Part shown: piece after piece, positions 28,985 to 38,502 of the stretch | How positions within the stretch are numbered: the stretch's first letter is position 1 | How the letters are laid out: every line of letters begins with the position of its first letter | DNA from: Nitrobacter hamburgensis X14 | GTDB taxonomy: Bacteria; Pseudomonadota; Alphaproteobacteria; Rhizobiales; Xanthobacteraceae | Direction: 5' to 3' | Length of the DNA stretch: 64,000 nucleotides | Assembly: GCF_000013885.1 (NCBI RefSeq) | Contig: NC_007964.1 | Location: forward strand, 730,001 to 794,000 | Made by a program: the position numbers and the translations under genes | The notes under the pieces: generated by a model | What the model was told of the DNA's origin: nothing | Databases searched by the model: none | What the model saw: only the letters and a program-made list of their open reading frames with translations

Positions 28985-29196
28985 TCAAGCTCCTCAATGG
29001 TGGGATTATGACGAAAGGTATTTCGTTCAAGCCGTCACAATTGGCGAGGCGTCAGATTGCCGCGAGCGGCCACAATATCATGTGACGACGGTCATAATGC
29101 TTAGTGCTCGATGGCCGCTTCAAGGTTCATTTTTTAGTTCGATGGCGATCGAATAGCAAGCCGAGCCCGTTTTGCGAGCCGTTCCGCGACGATCTG

Positions 29197-30306
29197 CTAC
29201 ACCACGATGCTCAGCCGCTTCGCGGCGCGGGTGATGCCGGTATAGAGCCAGCGCGCGCGGCTGTCCTGAAAAGCGAAGCTTTCATCGAACAGCACGACGT
29301 CGTCCCATTGCGAGCCCTGCGACTTGTGCACCGTCAGGACATAGCCGTAGTCGAACTCGTCGTAGGGTTTGCGCTGCTCCCACGGAATGTCCTCGATGCC
29401 GCCGGCGAAGCAGTCTTGCCGCACCGAGACTTTCGTCACCTTGTGCGCGAATTCCTCGTCGGGCGACAGTCGCATCGTGATGATCTTCGATTTCGAGGCT
29501 GCACGGGACTTCACGCGCCACAGGCCGCCGTTGAACAGCGCCTTCTTGCGGTTGTTGCGCAGGCAGACCAGCTTGTCGCCGGCCACCGGCAGCGGATCCT
29601 CGATGTTTTGCCGTTGCCGGAATCGCATGTTGTAGGAACGGCGTGTGTTGTTGCGCCCGACCAGCACCTGATCGGCATCCATCACGCGCGTCGGATCGAG
29701 TTCGCTGCGCGCGACCACTTCGCTTTCGCCATAGCGTCCGATGTCGAGATCGCGGCCCTCACGCACGTCCATCGACATCCGCACGATCGGATCGTCCTGG
29801 GCTTGACGATGAACCTCGGTCAGCATCGCATCCGGCTCCGCATTGGTGAAGAAGCCGGCACCTTGAATCGGCGGCAGTTGTGCGGGATCGCCCAGCACCA
29901 GCAGCGGACAGTCGAACGACATCAGATCGCGACCGAGTTCCGCGTCCACCATGGAGCATTCATCGATGACGATGAGCTTGGCCTTGGAAGCGGGCGCATC
30001 GTCCCACAGTTCGAAACTCGGTTGCTCCTCGCCGGATTCACGGGCGCGATAGATCAGCGAGTGAATGGTCGACGCACCGTCGCAGCCCTTGTTGCGCATC
30101 ACCAGCGCGGCCTTACCGGTGAAGGCCGCGAATTTGACCTCGCCGTCGACGCCATCGGCGATATGGCGCGCCAGCGTGGTCTTGCCGGTGCCGGCATAGC
30201 CGAACAGGCGGAACACCGGCGGCGTGCTGTTTTTGCCGGGTTTGGCTTTCAGCCAGTCGGCGACGGCTTTCAGCGCTGTATCCTGATGCGGCGTGAAGGA
30301 GGTCAT
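29197..30306 (-). CDS. RecD-like ATP-dependent DNA helicase
   Basis: A 369-aa superfamily 1B helicase. Walker A is GYAGTGKTTLARH (residue 35), motif II is VIDECSMVD, motif III is LVLGDPAQLPP, and the C-terminal UvrD/RecD block contains TVHKSQGSQWDDVV and YTGITRA. It is shorter than RecD2 and has no N-terminal extension. It may unwind DNA 5'-3' in repair or phage-type recombination; no nuclease partner lies nearby. GGAGG lies directly upstream of the ATG at 30306. Confidence 0.88.
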   Translation of the reverse strand: MTSFTPHQDTALKAVADWLKAKPGKNSTPPVFRLFGYAGTGKTTLARHIADGVDGEVKFAAFTGKAALVMRNKGCDGASTIHSLIYRARESGEEQPSFELWDDAPASKAKLIVIDECSMVDAELGRDLMSFDCPLLVLGDPAQLPPIQGAGFFTNAEPDAMLTEVHRQAQDDPIVRMSMDVREGRDLDIGRYGESEVVARSELDPTRVMDADQVLVGRNNTRRSYNMRFRQRQNIEDPLPVAGDKLVCLRNNRKKALFNGGLWRVKSRAASKSKIITMRLSPDEEFAHKVTKVSVRQDCFAGGIEDIPWEQRKPYDEFDYGYVLTVHKSQGSQWDDVVLFDESFAFQDSRARWLYTGITRAAKRLSIVV

Positions 30307-30418
30307 GAGTCTCGACGGATGACGGAGCCTGCGAAGCGATGCCTCGGCTAGATCTTCGAAAGCTAACCATTCGCGGGGCGAGTGCAAGCCGCGTTGCTCT
30401 CGCGGTAAACCCGGTTTG

Positions 30419-31798
30419 TCAGGCCGTTGCCACGACCGCGCGATGATCGCCGTTGCCGGCGGGCGTGATCGGGATGCCGCCATCGGCATATTCGTTGAGC
30501 TTGTTGCGCAGCGTCCGGATCGAGATGCCGAGAATGTTGGCGGCATGGGTGCGGTTGCCGAGACAATGTTTCAGCGTTTCGAGGATCAGGTCGCGCTCGA
30601 CGTCGGCCACGGTGCGGCCGACCAGCGCGCGCGTCACTTGCTCGGCGGCGAGCGTGGCGTGGGCGACGACGGGTGCCGTCTTCGCGAGATCAAGGCGGTC
30701 GCCGTCCGGCGTCAGAATCGCGTCGGCGCCGATCTCGTCGCCGCTCGCCATCAGCACCGCGCGATGAATGGTGTTCTCAAGCTCGCGGACGTTGCCTTGC
30801 CAGCGGTTGGTCGTCAGCACGCGCCGCGCGTCCGCCGAAACCGGACGCACCGGCACGCCGTTGGCCTCGGCATACTTCTTCGCGAAATGCTGCGCCAATT
30901 CGAGGATGTCGGCCGGACGCTCGCGCAGCGGCGGAATCTTCAGGTTGACGACGTTGAGGCGGAACAGCAGGTCCTCGCGGAAGGTGCCCTCGCGCACGGC
31001 GTCCGCAAGGTTGCGGTTCGAGGTGGCGATGATGCGGATATCGACCGGCACCGGCCGGTTGCCGCCGACCCGGTCGATCACGCGTTCCTGGATGGCGCGC
31101 AGCAGCTTCGATTGCAGCCGCACGTCCATTTCGGAAATTTCGTCGAGCAACAGCGTGCCGCCGGTGGCTTCCTCGAATTTACCGATGCGGCGCGCGACCG
31201 CCCCGGTGAACGCGCCCTTCTCATGACCGAACAGTTCGGATTCCAGCAGATGCTCCGGGATCGCGGCGCAATTGATCGAGATGAACGGCCGCCTGGCGCG
31301 GTTGGAGCGGGTGTGCACGTAGCGCGCCAGCACCTCCTTGCCGGTGCCGGATTCGCCGGTGATCATGATCGAGGCGTCGGAGCACGCGATCTGCTGCGCC
31401 AGCTTGATGACTTTGCCCATGGCTTCGTCGCGGTAGATGAGATCGCGGGAATCGTTCGCCACGGCGGCGAGCACCGCGGCGATCAGCTCCGGATCTGGCG
31501 GCAGCGGGATGTATTCCTTGGCGCCGGCATGGATCGCAGCGACAGCGGCGCGCGCGTCGCTGGTGATGCCGCAGGCGACGATCGGGACGTGAATGTGTTC
31601 CGCCTCGAGCCGCATCACGAGGTCGCGGATATCGAGACCGACATCCACCAGAAGGAGATCGGCGCCCTTGCCGCCGCGCAGCACGGCCATGGCTTGTTCG
31701 TTGCCGGTTGCGTGGGTGACGGAGGCGCCATTGTCCATGGCGATCTTGGTGGCGGTCGTGAGCTGGCCCTTCAGTGTGCCAACGATGAGAAGCCGCAT
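30419..31798 (-). CDS. flbD: sigma-54-dependent flagellar transcription regulator FlbD
   Basis: A 459-aa bacterial enhancer-binding protein. The N-terminal receiver-like domain lacks a clean acidic pocket, as in FlbD (LLLVDVGLDI only). The central AAA domain has Walker A GESGTGKEV, GAFTGA sigma-54 contact loop and Walker B GGTLLLDEIS. The C-terminal Fis-type helix-turn-helix is NRTHAANILGISIRTLRNKL. In Caulobacter FlbD activates late flagellar genes and represses fliF. It is the last gene of the fliF operon here. Confidence 0.9.
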   Translation of the reverse strand: MRLLIVGTLKGQLTTATKIAMDNGASVTHATGNEQAMAVLRGGKGADLLLVDVGLDIRDLVMRLEAEHIHVPIVACGITSDARAAVAAIHAGAKEYIPLPPDPELIAAVLAAVANDSRDLIYRDEAMGKVIKLAQQIACSDASIMITGESGTGKEVLARYVHTRSNRARRPFISINCAAIPEHLLESELFGHEKGAFTGAVARRIGKFEEATGGTLLLDEISEMDVRLQSKLLRAIQERVIDRVGGNRPVPVDIRIIATSNRNLADAVREGTFREDLLFRLNVVNLKIPPLRERPADILELAQHFAKKYAEANGVPVRPVSADARRVLTTNRWQGNVRELENTIHRAVLMASGDEIGADAILTPDGDRLDLAKTAPVVAHATLAAEQVTRALVGRTVADVERDLILETLKHCLGNRTHAANILGISIRTLRNKLNEYADGGIPITPAGNGDHRAVVATA

Positions 31799-31845
31799 GG
31801 GTTGCTCCTGTTATGTGTCCCGCGCTCGCGGCGGCTGGTTCGCTG

Positions 31846-32196
31846 TCAGGCTTTCTCGGCCTTGATGATTTCGGTCATGGTGACGCCGAGCTTGTCCTCC
31901 ACGAGAACGACCTCGCCCCGCGCTACCAGCCGGTTGTTGACGTAGATATCGATGGCCTCACCGACGCGCCGGTCGAGTTCCAGAACGCTGCCGGGCCCGA
32001 GCTTGAGCAGCGCGCCGACGTCCATCTTGGAGCGGCCGAGCACGGCGGACACCTGGACCGGAACGTCGAACACCGCCTCGAGGTCGGACGCGATTCGCGA
32101 GACCTGTTCGTCCTCGCTGTATCCAATGTCATCGATCGCCGGCGTATCGGCGGCGTTGAGGTCGGGAAGCGGCACCTGAGTGTCGTTATCGCTCAT
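31846..32196 (-). CDS. fliN: flagellar motor switch protein FliN
   Basis: A 116-aa C-ring component. The SpoA/FliN domain covers residues 40-112 (VFDVPVQVSAVLGRSKMDVGALLKLGPGSVLELDR). The N-terminal 35 residues are acidic. The open frame continues to 32544 over fliH, but the family start at MSDNDTQV is clear. Confidence 0.92.
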   Translation of the reverse strand: MSDNDTQVPLPDLNAADTPAIDDIGYSEDEQVSRIASDLEAVFDVPVQVSAVLGRSKMDVGALLKLGPGSVLELDRRVGEAIDIYVNNRLVARGEVVLVEDKLGVTMTEIIKAEKA

Positions 32197-32213
32197 TGTT
32201 CGTTCCCATGCCC

Positions 32214-32843
32214 TCAGGCGTTGCCGTTCGATTTGCGTGACGTTATGTAACCGCGCACCAGTTCGTCGATCCTGGCGTCGGCGGCCGAGCGTTCCAGAAC
32301 GATCCCTCCGTCGGCCCATTCGATCCTGCAGTCGCCGGTCTCGATATCGGGCTCCGCGAGGATGACGAGCTGCCCGGCGAACCCGCTTTGGCTGGCCATG
32401 CGTTCGATTTGCCCGCGCGCCGCGTCGTAGAGCTGATCGTTGATCCGCACCACGAGATGCGGCGCCGACACCAGATGGCGGAAGCTGTCGCAAACCAGCG
32501 CGGTGATTTCCGCCAAGGGCTCGGCCGCGATCAGCTCGCTGCACAGCTTGCGCGCGACCGCGACGGCGACATCGACCGCCTCGGTCTCCATCCGCGTTTC
32601 GACGCCCGCGAAGCGTCCGGCGATCTCCTTGATGCCGATGGCGATGGCCTCGATCGCCAGCGCCATGCGGCGGTCGCTCTGCACCCTGGCTTCGCGCTGT
32701 GCAGCGTCGAACCCGTTCTGATAGGCCTTGGCTTCCGCGGCCGCGATCTGCTGCGCGATCTCCACAGCCGTCGGCGCGCGCTCCCTGGATTTATGCGGAA
32801 CCGAGAAGTCCGTATCGAACAGGAATTTTGCCGGAGCGCCCAT
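32214..32843 (-). CDS. fliH: flagellar assembly protein FliH (FlbE type)
   Basis: A 209-aa regulator of the flagellar export ATPase and C-ring docking. The helical N-terminal half is Ala/Glu-rich (AEAKAYQNGFDAAQREARVQ) and the C-terminal half has the FliH/HrpE fold ending GDCRIEWADGGIVLERS, a strong family signature. The ATG at 32843 overlaps the fliG stop (TGATG). The longer frame is a shadow of fliG. Confidence 0.88.
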   Translation of the reverse strand: MGAPAKFLFDTDFSVPHKSRERAPTAVEIAQQIAAAEAKAYQNGFDAAQREARVQSDRRMALAIEAIAIGIKEIAGRFAGVETRMETEAVDVAVAVARKLCSELIAAEPLAEITALVCDSFRHLVSAPHLVVRINDQLYDAARGQIERMASQSGFAGQLVILAEPDIETGDCRIEWADGGIVLERSAADARIDELVRGYITSRKSNGNA

Positions 32844-33931
32844 CAATACACCAGCTCGTCGTCGGCGCGGTTTTTCGACAGCATGATTTCGCCCTTGGCA
32901 GCGAGGTCCTTGGCGAGATTGACCAGCAGCGCCTGCGCCTCGTCGACGTCGCGCAGCCGGACCGGCCCGAGCGCCGCCATGTCGTCCATCAGCATCTTCG
33001 CGGCGCGGGTCGACATGTTGCCCATGAAGAAAGCGCGAACCTCCTCGTTGGCGCTCTTCAGCGCGATGCCGAGCTTGTCCTTGTCGACGTGGCGCATCAG
33101 CGTCTGCGCCGAGCCTGCGTCGAGCTTCACCAGGTCGTCGAACGTGAACATCAGCGCCTTGATGCGCTCGGCGGATTCCCGGTTTTCTTCCTCCAGCGAG
33201 GTTATGAAACGGGTTTCGGTCTGGCGGTCGAAATTGTTGAAGATTTCCGCCATCACTTCGTGGGCGTCGCGGCGGCGGGTCTGCGACAGGTTGGACATGA
33301 ATTCGCTGCGCAGCGTCTGCTCGACGCGCTCGATGACTTCCTTCTGCACCGCTTCCATCTTGAGCATCCGGCCGACAACGTCGAGCGCCATGTCCTCGGG
33401 CAGGATGGCGAGCACCCGCGCGGCATGTTCGGGTTTCAACTTCGACAGCACGACCGCGATGGTCTGCGGATATTCGTTCTTGAGGTAGTTCGCGAGAACC
33501 TCCTCCTGAACGTTGGACAGTTTTTCCCACATGTTGCGGCCCGCGGGTCCCCGGATTTCATCCATGATTCCGCTCACCCGCTCGGCGGGGAGATACTGGG
33601 TCAGCAGCCGCTCGGTCGCGTCGAAGTTGCCCATCAGCGCGCCGGACGCCGACATCCGCGAGACGAATTCGAGCAGCAGATCCTCGACCACATCGGCCTC
33701 GACCGTGCCGAGGGTGGACATCGCCAGCGACAGATCGCGCACCTCGTCGTCGTCCAGCATGGACCAGACCTTGCCGCCGTACTGCTCGCCCAGCGCCAGC
33801 ATCATCACGGCCGCCCGTTTCGGCCCGCTCATCGGCTTGGACTTCGGACGGTTGCTCTGACGACTCGCGAGCGAGGCGACGACGCTGGCGATGTCGTTGG
33901 CGTTTGCGGTGGTGGTTTGCGGTACGGCCAT
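32843..33931 (-). CDS. fliG: flagellar motor switch protein FliG
   Basis: A 362-aa rotor protein that couples proton flow through MotA/B to torque. The three domains are visible: an N-terminal FliF-binding region with RAAVMMLALGEQYG, a middle domain with EYPQTIAVVLSKLKPEHAARVL (carrying the EHPQ-like motif as EYPQ), and a C-terminal charged torque helix. The ATG at 33931 lies 6 bp after the fliF stop. Confidence 0.95.
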   Translation of the reverse strand: MAVPQTTTANANDIASVVASLASRQSNRPKSKPMSGPKRAAVMMLALGEQYGGKVWSMLDDDEVRDLSLAMSTLGTVEADVVEDLLLEFVSRMSASGALMGNFDATERLLTQYLPAERVSGIMDEIRGPAGRNMWEKLSNVQEEVLANYLKNEYPQTIAVVLSKLKPEHAARVLAILPEDMALDVVGRMLKMEAVQKEVIERVEQTLRSEFMSNLSQTRRRDAHEVMAEIFNNFDRQTETRFITSLEEENRESAERIKALMFTFDDLVKLDAGSAQTLMRHVDKDKLGIALKSANEEVRAFFMGNMSTRAAKMLMDDMAALGPVRLRDVDEAQALLVNLAKDLAAKGEIMLSKNRADDELVY

Positions 33932-33937
33932 GTCAGA

Positions 33938-35560
33938 TCACGCGGGTTCGGCAAGCCATTGACGGATGATGGAAGCGGTTTCGGCCGGGTTGCGCTCGGC
34001 CAGTTCGCCGACCCGGTGCACCGACTGGGCGTGGACCTGCCCTTGCACCTGGGCAACGTCGATCAACTGTGCGGTGGCGCTGCCGCCGGGAACGAGATTT
34101 TGCCCGGTCGCGCCGGCCTGAGCGGTGGCGTCGGCCGGGGCAGGAAGCTGGGACGGTGCGGCGCCGGCCGGGGCCGGCTCCGACGCCAGGATACGGCGGA
34201 CCAGCGGCCGGATCACCATGAACGTCACCACGAGGCCGAGCAGCAACATGACGGCGAGATCGATGACGTACATCACGTCGTCTTTCGTCAATGCCATCAT
34301 TCCCAGCAAACCGGCCGGCTCGGCGAGCGGCACGGCGGCGGGCGGCTCGGCGAATTTGAGGTTGACGACCTCGACCTGGTCGCCGCGCTTCTGGTCGAAA
34401 CCGATGGCTGAGCGCACCAGCGTCGCGATGCGGTCGAGTTGTTCCTTGCTGCGCTCCGCATAGACCATCTGGCCCTGGTCATTCTTGGTATAGGTGCCGT
34501 CGACGAGAACGGCGACAGAAATGCGGTTGACGCGGCCGGCTTCGGTCACCTCGGTCTTGGTGGTGCGGGAAATCTCGTAGTTGTTGGTTTCTTCGCTCTT
34601 CTTGCTCTGGTCGCGCGCGGGGCTTGGATTGTCCGATTGCTGGTTGCCGGGCAGTTCGTTGTTGACCGTGACCTGGCCGTTGTTGTCGGCGGTCACGGAG
34701 GATTCCTCGCGGGTCTGGCTTGATCGCAGCACCCGGCCCTCCGGATCGAACTTGTCCGAGGTCTGGGTAATCTTGTTGTAATCGAAGTCGGCGGAGAGCT
34801 GGACGCGCGCACGGCCGCTTCCGACCACCGACGACACGATGGCCTCGACCTGATTGCGCATTCGCTTTTCGAATGCGGTACGCCGCTCGTCTCCGGTCGT
34901 GCCGTCGGCGTCGGTCGCCGAGCCATCGGCAAGCAACTGGCCGGTTTCGTCCACGATGGACACTCGCTGCGGTTTCAATCCGTTGACGGCCGAGGCGACG
35001 AGATGGCGGATGGCGCGGATCTGCTGCGGTTCGAGGCCGCCGCGGACGCGCAGAACGATCGATGCCGAAGGCTGCGGCGCTTCGCGCGAGAACAGCGGCC
35101 GGTCGGGCAGCACCAGATGGACGCGGGCGTCCTGAATGCGGTCGATGGCCTTGATGGTGCGGGAGAGCTCGCCCTCAAGTGCGCGCAGGCGATTGATGTT
35201 CTGGACAAAACTGGTGGTGCCGAGCGCGTCGGATTTGTCGAAGATCTCGTAGCCGACCCCGCCGCCCTTGGGCAGACCTGCCTCGGCGAGCTTCATGCGC
35301 AGCCGCGTCACTTTGTCCTTCGGCACCATGATCACGGCGCCGTCGTTCCGCAGTTCGTAGGGGATTGCCTGACGTTCGAGGTCCTTGATGATGCCGGAGG
35401 AGTCCTCGACGCTGAGGTCGGTAAAGAGCGTCGTCATCTGCGGGGCCGTGACGCGCATGATGACGAACGCGAAGAAGCCGATCAGTGCGGTGGTGACCGC
35501 GACCATCGCCATCAGCCGGGATGGGCCCAGGCCCTTCAGAAATGCCAGCAGACCTTGCAA
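33938..35560 (-). CDS. fliF: flagellar MS-ring protein FliF
   Basis: A 540-aa inner-membrane ring protein. An N-terminal transmembrane helix (LMAMVAVTTALIGFFAFVIM) is followed by the YscJ/FliF domains (LPDRPLFSREAPQPSASIVLRV is a signature), a low-complexity periplasmic segment, a second membrane helix near residue 430 (VMYVIDLAVMLLLGLVVTFMVI) and a C-terminal FliG-binding tail. It is the first gene of fliF-fliG-fliH-fliN-flbD. Confidence 0.95.
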   Translation of the reverse strand: MQGLLAFLKGLGPSRLMAMVAVTTALIGFFAFVIMRVTAPQMTTLFTDLSVEDSSGIIKDLERQAIPYELRNDGAVIMVPKDKVTRLRMKLAEAGLPKGGGVGYEIFDKSDALGTTSFVQNINRLRALEGELSRTIKAIDRIQDARVHLVLPDRPLFSREAPQPSASIVLRVRGGLEPQQIRAIRHLVASAVNGLKPQRVSIVDETGQLLADGSATDADGTTGDERRTAFEKRMRNQVEAIVSSVVGSGRARVQLSADFDYNKITQTSDKFDPEGRVLRSSQTREESSVTADNNGQVTVNNELPGNQQSDNPSPARDQSKKSEETNNYEISRTTKTEVTEAGRVNRISVAVLVDGTYTKNDQGQMVYAERSKEQLDRIATLVRSAIGFDQKRGDQVEVVNLKFAEPPAAVPLAEPAGLLGMMALTKDDVMYVIDLAVMLLLGLVVTFMVIRPLVRRILASEPAPAGAAPSQLPAPADATAQAGATGQNLVPGGSATAQLIDVAQVQGQVHAQSVHRVGELAERNPAETASIIRQWLAEPA

Positions 35561-35632
35561 CGAACCAGCCCCTCGGATTCGGCCCTTGGAAAGGCCGGCT
35601 CGGCAATTATTGCCTATGGGATGGTTTCGATA

Positions 35633-35650
35633 TGGTTAACGGCGGTTAAG
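35633..35650 (-). promoter_or_regulatory. putative CtrA-binding site upstream of fliF
   Basis: On the minus strand the sequence reads CTTAACCGCCGTTAACCATA. It contains two TTAA half-sites with a 6-nt spacer and the TTAACCAT octamer associated with CtrA in Caulobacter. It lies about 75 bp before the fliF start, a plausible promoter position. Confidence 0.45.
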
Positions 35651-35738
35651 ACCCGTGACGAAATTGCTGAATGGCAAAAAACCGCCATCCGCAAAGGATG
35701 CCGGTTTTCTGAAAATCCGAAATATCCGCGGGATGCGC

Positions 35739-36014
35739 TTACTGGCGATATTGCTGAATGCGGGTGGTACGCAGCCCGGCAAGGCCATGCTGGTCGATCG
35801 AGAACTGCCAGGACAGGAATTCATCGACGGTCAGCGTGTAGCGGCTGCAGGCCTCCTCGAGGGAGAGCAGGCCGCCGCGTACCGCGGCAACGACCTCGGC
35901 CTTGCGGCGGATCACCCACCGTTTGGTCCCGGGTGCCGGCAGGTCCGCGATCGTTAACGGGCTGCCGTCGGGCCCGATGACGTATTTCACCCTCGGGCGA
36001 TGGGGTTCTGTCAT
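35739..36014 (-). CDS. sciP: CtrA inhibitor SciP (DUF1153)
   Basis: A 91-aa protein matching SciP along its length: VKYVIGPDGSPLTIADLP, TKRWVIRRKAEVVAAVRGGLLSLEEAC and YTLTVDEFLSWQ, which contains a helix-turn-helix. In Caulobacter SciP blocks CtrA-activated transcription during G1. It lies between flgD and the fliF operon, as expected for a gene linking the cell cycle with flagellar expression. A TTAA-N7-CTAA sequence, close to a CtrA box, lies at 36071-36085 upstream. Confidence 0.88.
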   Translation of the reverse strand: MTEPHRPRVKYVIGPDGSPLTIADLPAPGTKRWVIRRKAEVVAAVRGGLLSLEEACSRYTLTVDEFLSWQFSIDQHGLAGLRTTRIQQYRQ

Positions 36015-36221
36015 GGCGTACTCACAAACTCTAAACCATTGAACTCACCGAGGAACCTACGCCTCGCGGCTTAAAATTTGCCTAAGCTCAAGGCTTCAAT
36101 ACGATTCTCCTTCGAAATGCCGTTGCGGAAACGGCACCGGGCCAGCGTTCGGGTGGCTCCAGGACCGTTCATATGAGCAGGAAGACGGGGGGAGCAGCGG
36201 ACCGGCTGAACCGCGCTGCCG

Positions 36222-36914
36222 TCAGTTCACGATGCGCTTGATCTGGCTGATCGTGTATGTGTCGCCTCCGATCGACAGCAATGGTGGCGACTGGGTCAGA
36301 TCAACCGAATTCACCTGACCCTGAATCTGCGTCGAGACCGGGACCGAATTGCCGGACGCATCGGCGGCCGTCGTCGTCAGCGTGTATTTGCCGTCGGGCC
36401 ATTGCGTGCCGTCATTGCCGAGACCGTTCCAGGAGAAAACCTGGTTGTCGCCGGCATTGACGCCGTAGGAGCCGGAGAAGACGTTCTGGCCGGTGCTGCT
36501 GGCGATATTGACGGTGAGGGTGGAGGCCGTCGGGACGCCGAGCTGCCAGGTCGCCGCGTGGTTGGTCATGGTGGCGGTGCTGCCGTCGACCACGGCGTTC
36601 TTGCCGACGAAGTCCAGGGCCTGGGTTGCCTGCGCGGTCTGCTGCAGGGAGACAAGACTCGTGAGCTGGTCGTTGGTCTTCAACTGCTGTTCGACGCCCG
36701 CAAACTGGACGAGTTGCTGGGTGAACTGGTTGGTGTCCAGCGGATCAAGCGGGTTCTGGTTCTGCAACTGCGTCGTCAGCAGTGTCAGAAAGGTCTGGAA
36801 GTTGCCGGCCAGCGTACTGTTGTTGGTCGATGCCGACGAACTTGAGGAGGACGCAGGCGGTGTCGTCGTGCCCGACACGACCTGCTGAACCGCGGAACCC
36901 ACTGACGTCGTCAT
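36222..36914 (-). CDS. flgD: flagellar hook assembly scaffold FlgD
   Basis: A 230-aa hook-cap protein required for FlgE polymerisation, removed when the hook is complete. The N-terminal Ser/Thr-rich stretch is followed by FQTFLTLLTTQLQNQNPLDPLD and NQFTQQLVQFAGVEQQ, the FlgD signature, then FlgD tudor/Ig-like domains (VFSWNGLGNDGTQWPDGKYTL). It follows fliK by 10 bp. Confidence 0.93.
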   Translation of the reverse strand: MTTSVGSAVQQVVSGTTTPPASSSSSSASTNNSTLAGNFQTFLTLLTTQLQNQNPLDPLDTNQFTQQLVQFAGVEQQLKTNDQLTSLVSLQQTAQATQALDFVGKNAVVDGSTATMTNHAATWQLGVPTASTLTVNIASSTGQNVFSGSYGVNAGDNQVFSWNGLGNDGTQWPDGKYTLTTTAADASGNSVPVSTQIQGQVNSVDLTQSPPLLSIGGDTYTISQIKRIVN

Positions 36915-36924
36915 GTCCGTCTCC

Positions 36925-38502
36925 TTAAACCCTGATGTCGAGGCCGCGGCTCGATCCGAGCATCCGGCCATAGCTTCGCCCGGCTGTCGCCACGGGAACG
37001 ACGGCGTCTTCGGTCACGATCAGGTGCCGGGTGTTGCGGCCGGTATCGTCGCGCGGGGTCTGGCCCTGCGAGGATTGATCGCGCAGGCTGAATTGCAGGC
37101 CGCCGTCGCCGGTCTTCAGGCCCGCGTCCTGCAGCGCGCGCTGGAGCTGCGGCGCATCCTGCCGCAGCATCGCAAGCGTTTCCGGCTTCTCCACCGTCAG
37201 ATGGGACGTGACCCGGCCCTGGCGGTCGACGTCGAGCCGGACATCGATGCGGCCGAGATCGGCGGGGTCGAGCCGAATCTCGAAGCGGCTTTTGCCGCTT
37301 AGCGCAGTGACCGCGATCTGGACCGCGAGTCCGTTGAGCGGTACCGCCGCGCCGGCTGCGACGGCGACATTGTACTGCGGCGTCACCGGCGTCGTCGCGG
37401 CCGTGGATTGCACCTGCGGCTGCGCAAGCGCGCTGTTGAGGCCCTGCGGCTGACCGCTGTCGGTTTGGCCCGGTTGCGGTTGCGGAGCGGCGTCGGCCGT
37501 TTGGGCGGAATGCTGCGGCGTTGCGGCGGCTCCCGGCTGCGTTGCGAGCGTGCCGGTGTCGGACGAGGCGGTCTTCGCGCCGTCGGTGGCGACGGCATCA
37601 TGCTTGTGATCGCTGGCGGCGGCGGCGTGCGGCGCGCCGGGATTGCCGGATGCGGCGGGCGGAGCTGTTACGTCCGGGGGCATCAGTCCGGGCTGGAGTC
37701 CGGTCATGACCGATGCTGTCGTCTTGCCCGGCTGCGTGGTGTCCGGCGTCTTTACGGTCGCCTTCGCGGTGGCCGGTGTTGCCGCGGCGACCGCGGCCGC
37801 CAAGGCATTTCCGGTCTGCATGGCCGCGGTGGAAGCTGTGCTATCGGCGGCGACGGCTGGATTGAAACCGGTGCCCGCGGGCGTGACTTGAGCTGCAGAA
37901 GCCGCTTGGGCCGGCAATGCTCCGGCGGCTCCGGTTGATACGATCGCTGAATCGGTGGCTGCAGTTGCGGCAGGCGCGGCGGCTGCCGATAGCGGGGCCG
38001 CGACCGGGACGGCAACCGCGGGCAGCGTTGTGACGGGTTGCGGCGGGACGGTCGGATCTGCCGTTGTGGTGTCCGAGACGGCCATCATGGGGTCGGAAGC
38101 ATCTCCGGTCGAGGTGACGTCGATGCCTTCGTGTTTGGCCCGATGGTGGTGTGTATCGCCCGATGTTTCGGTGCCCGCGGCGGGCTTTTGAATGCCGGTG
38201 CGGGGGCCTGCCGAATCGGTCTCTGGCGGCCGACTGGATGACGTCTGGGAGCCGCGCGTTTGATCATTGTCGTCGGCCGGCATGGTGCGGTCCCGAGGGG
38301 AGGCGTTGGCAAGCCGGTCCGGGCGCATATCCTGCTGATCCGGCAAATTCGGCCTTTGCGCGGTCGAAGCCTGTGAGGCTTGCGCGTTGATGTCGACCAG
38401 GGCACCGAAAGTGCCGCCGGCCGACCGATCGTCCCGCTCAGACCTCTGCCGCGCGTTCGGAAACGACACGCCGGTGGTGGTTTCTGATGTCACGCTAAGC
38501 AC
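36925..38502 (-). CDS. fliK: flagellar hook-length control protein FliK
   Basis: A protein of about 525 aa. Residues 1-380 are low-complexity, rich in Ala, Thr, Pro and Gln, matching the flexible ruler. The C-terminal FliK domain contains FEIRLDPADLGRIDVRLDVDRQGRV followed by PETLAMLRQDAPQLQRALQDAGL. The open frame starts at 38586, but a GTG at 38502 has GAGAGG six bases upstream and is preferred. It is first in the fliK-flgD pair. Confidence 0.85.
   Translation of the reverse strand: MLSVTSETTTGVSFPNARQRSERDDRSAGGTFGALVDINAQASQASTAQRPNLPDQQDMRPDRLANASPRDRTMPADDNDQTRGSQTSSSRPPETDSAGPRTGIQKPAAGTETSGDTHHHRAKHEGIDVTSTGDASDPMMAVSDTTTADPTVPPQPVTTLPAVAVPVAAPLSAAAAPAATAATDSAIVSTGAAGALPAQAASAAQVTPAGTGFNPAVAADSTASTAAMQTGNALAAAVAAATPATAKATVKTPDTTQPGKTTASVMTGLQPGLMPPDVTAPPAASGNPGAPHAAAASDHKHDAVATDGAKTASSDTGTLATQPGAAATPQHSAQTADAAPQPQPGQTDSGQPQGLNSALAQPQVQSTAATTPVTPQYNVAVAAGAAVPLNGLAVQIAVTALSGKSRFEIRLDPADLGRIDVRLDVDRQGRVTSHLTVEKPETLAMLRQDAPQLQRALQDAGLKTGDGGLQFSLRDQSSQGQTPRDDTGRNTRHLIVTEDAVVPVATAGRSYGRMLGSSRGLDIRV

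Noticed and set aside
32699..34411. A 570-codon plus-strand open frame opposite fliG/fliF
   Set aside because: Antisense shadow of flagellar genes; composition typical of high-GC complement frames.
38085..38405. Minus-strand open frame inside fliK
   Set aside because: Out-of-frame reading of the low-complexity region of fliK.
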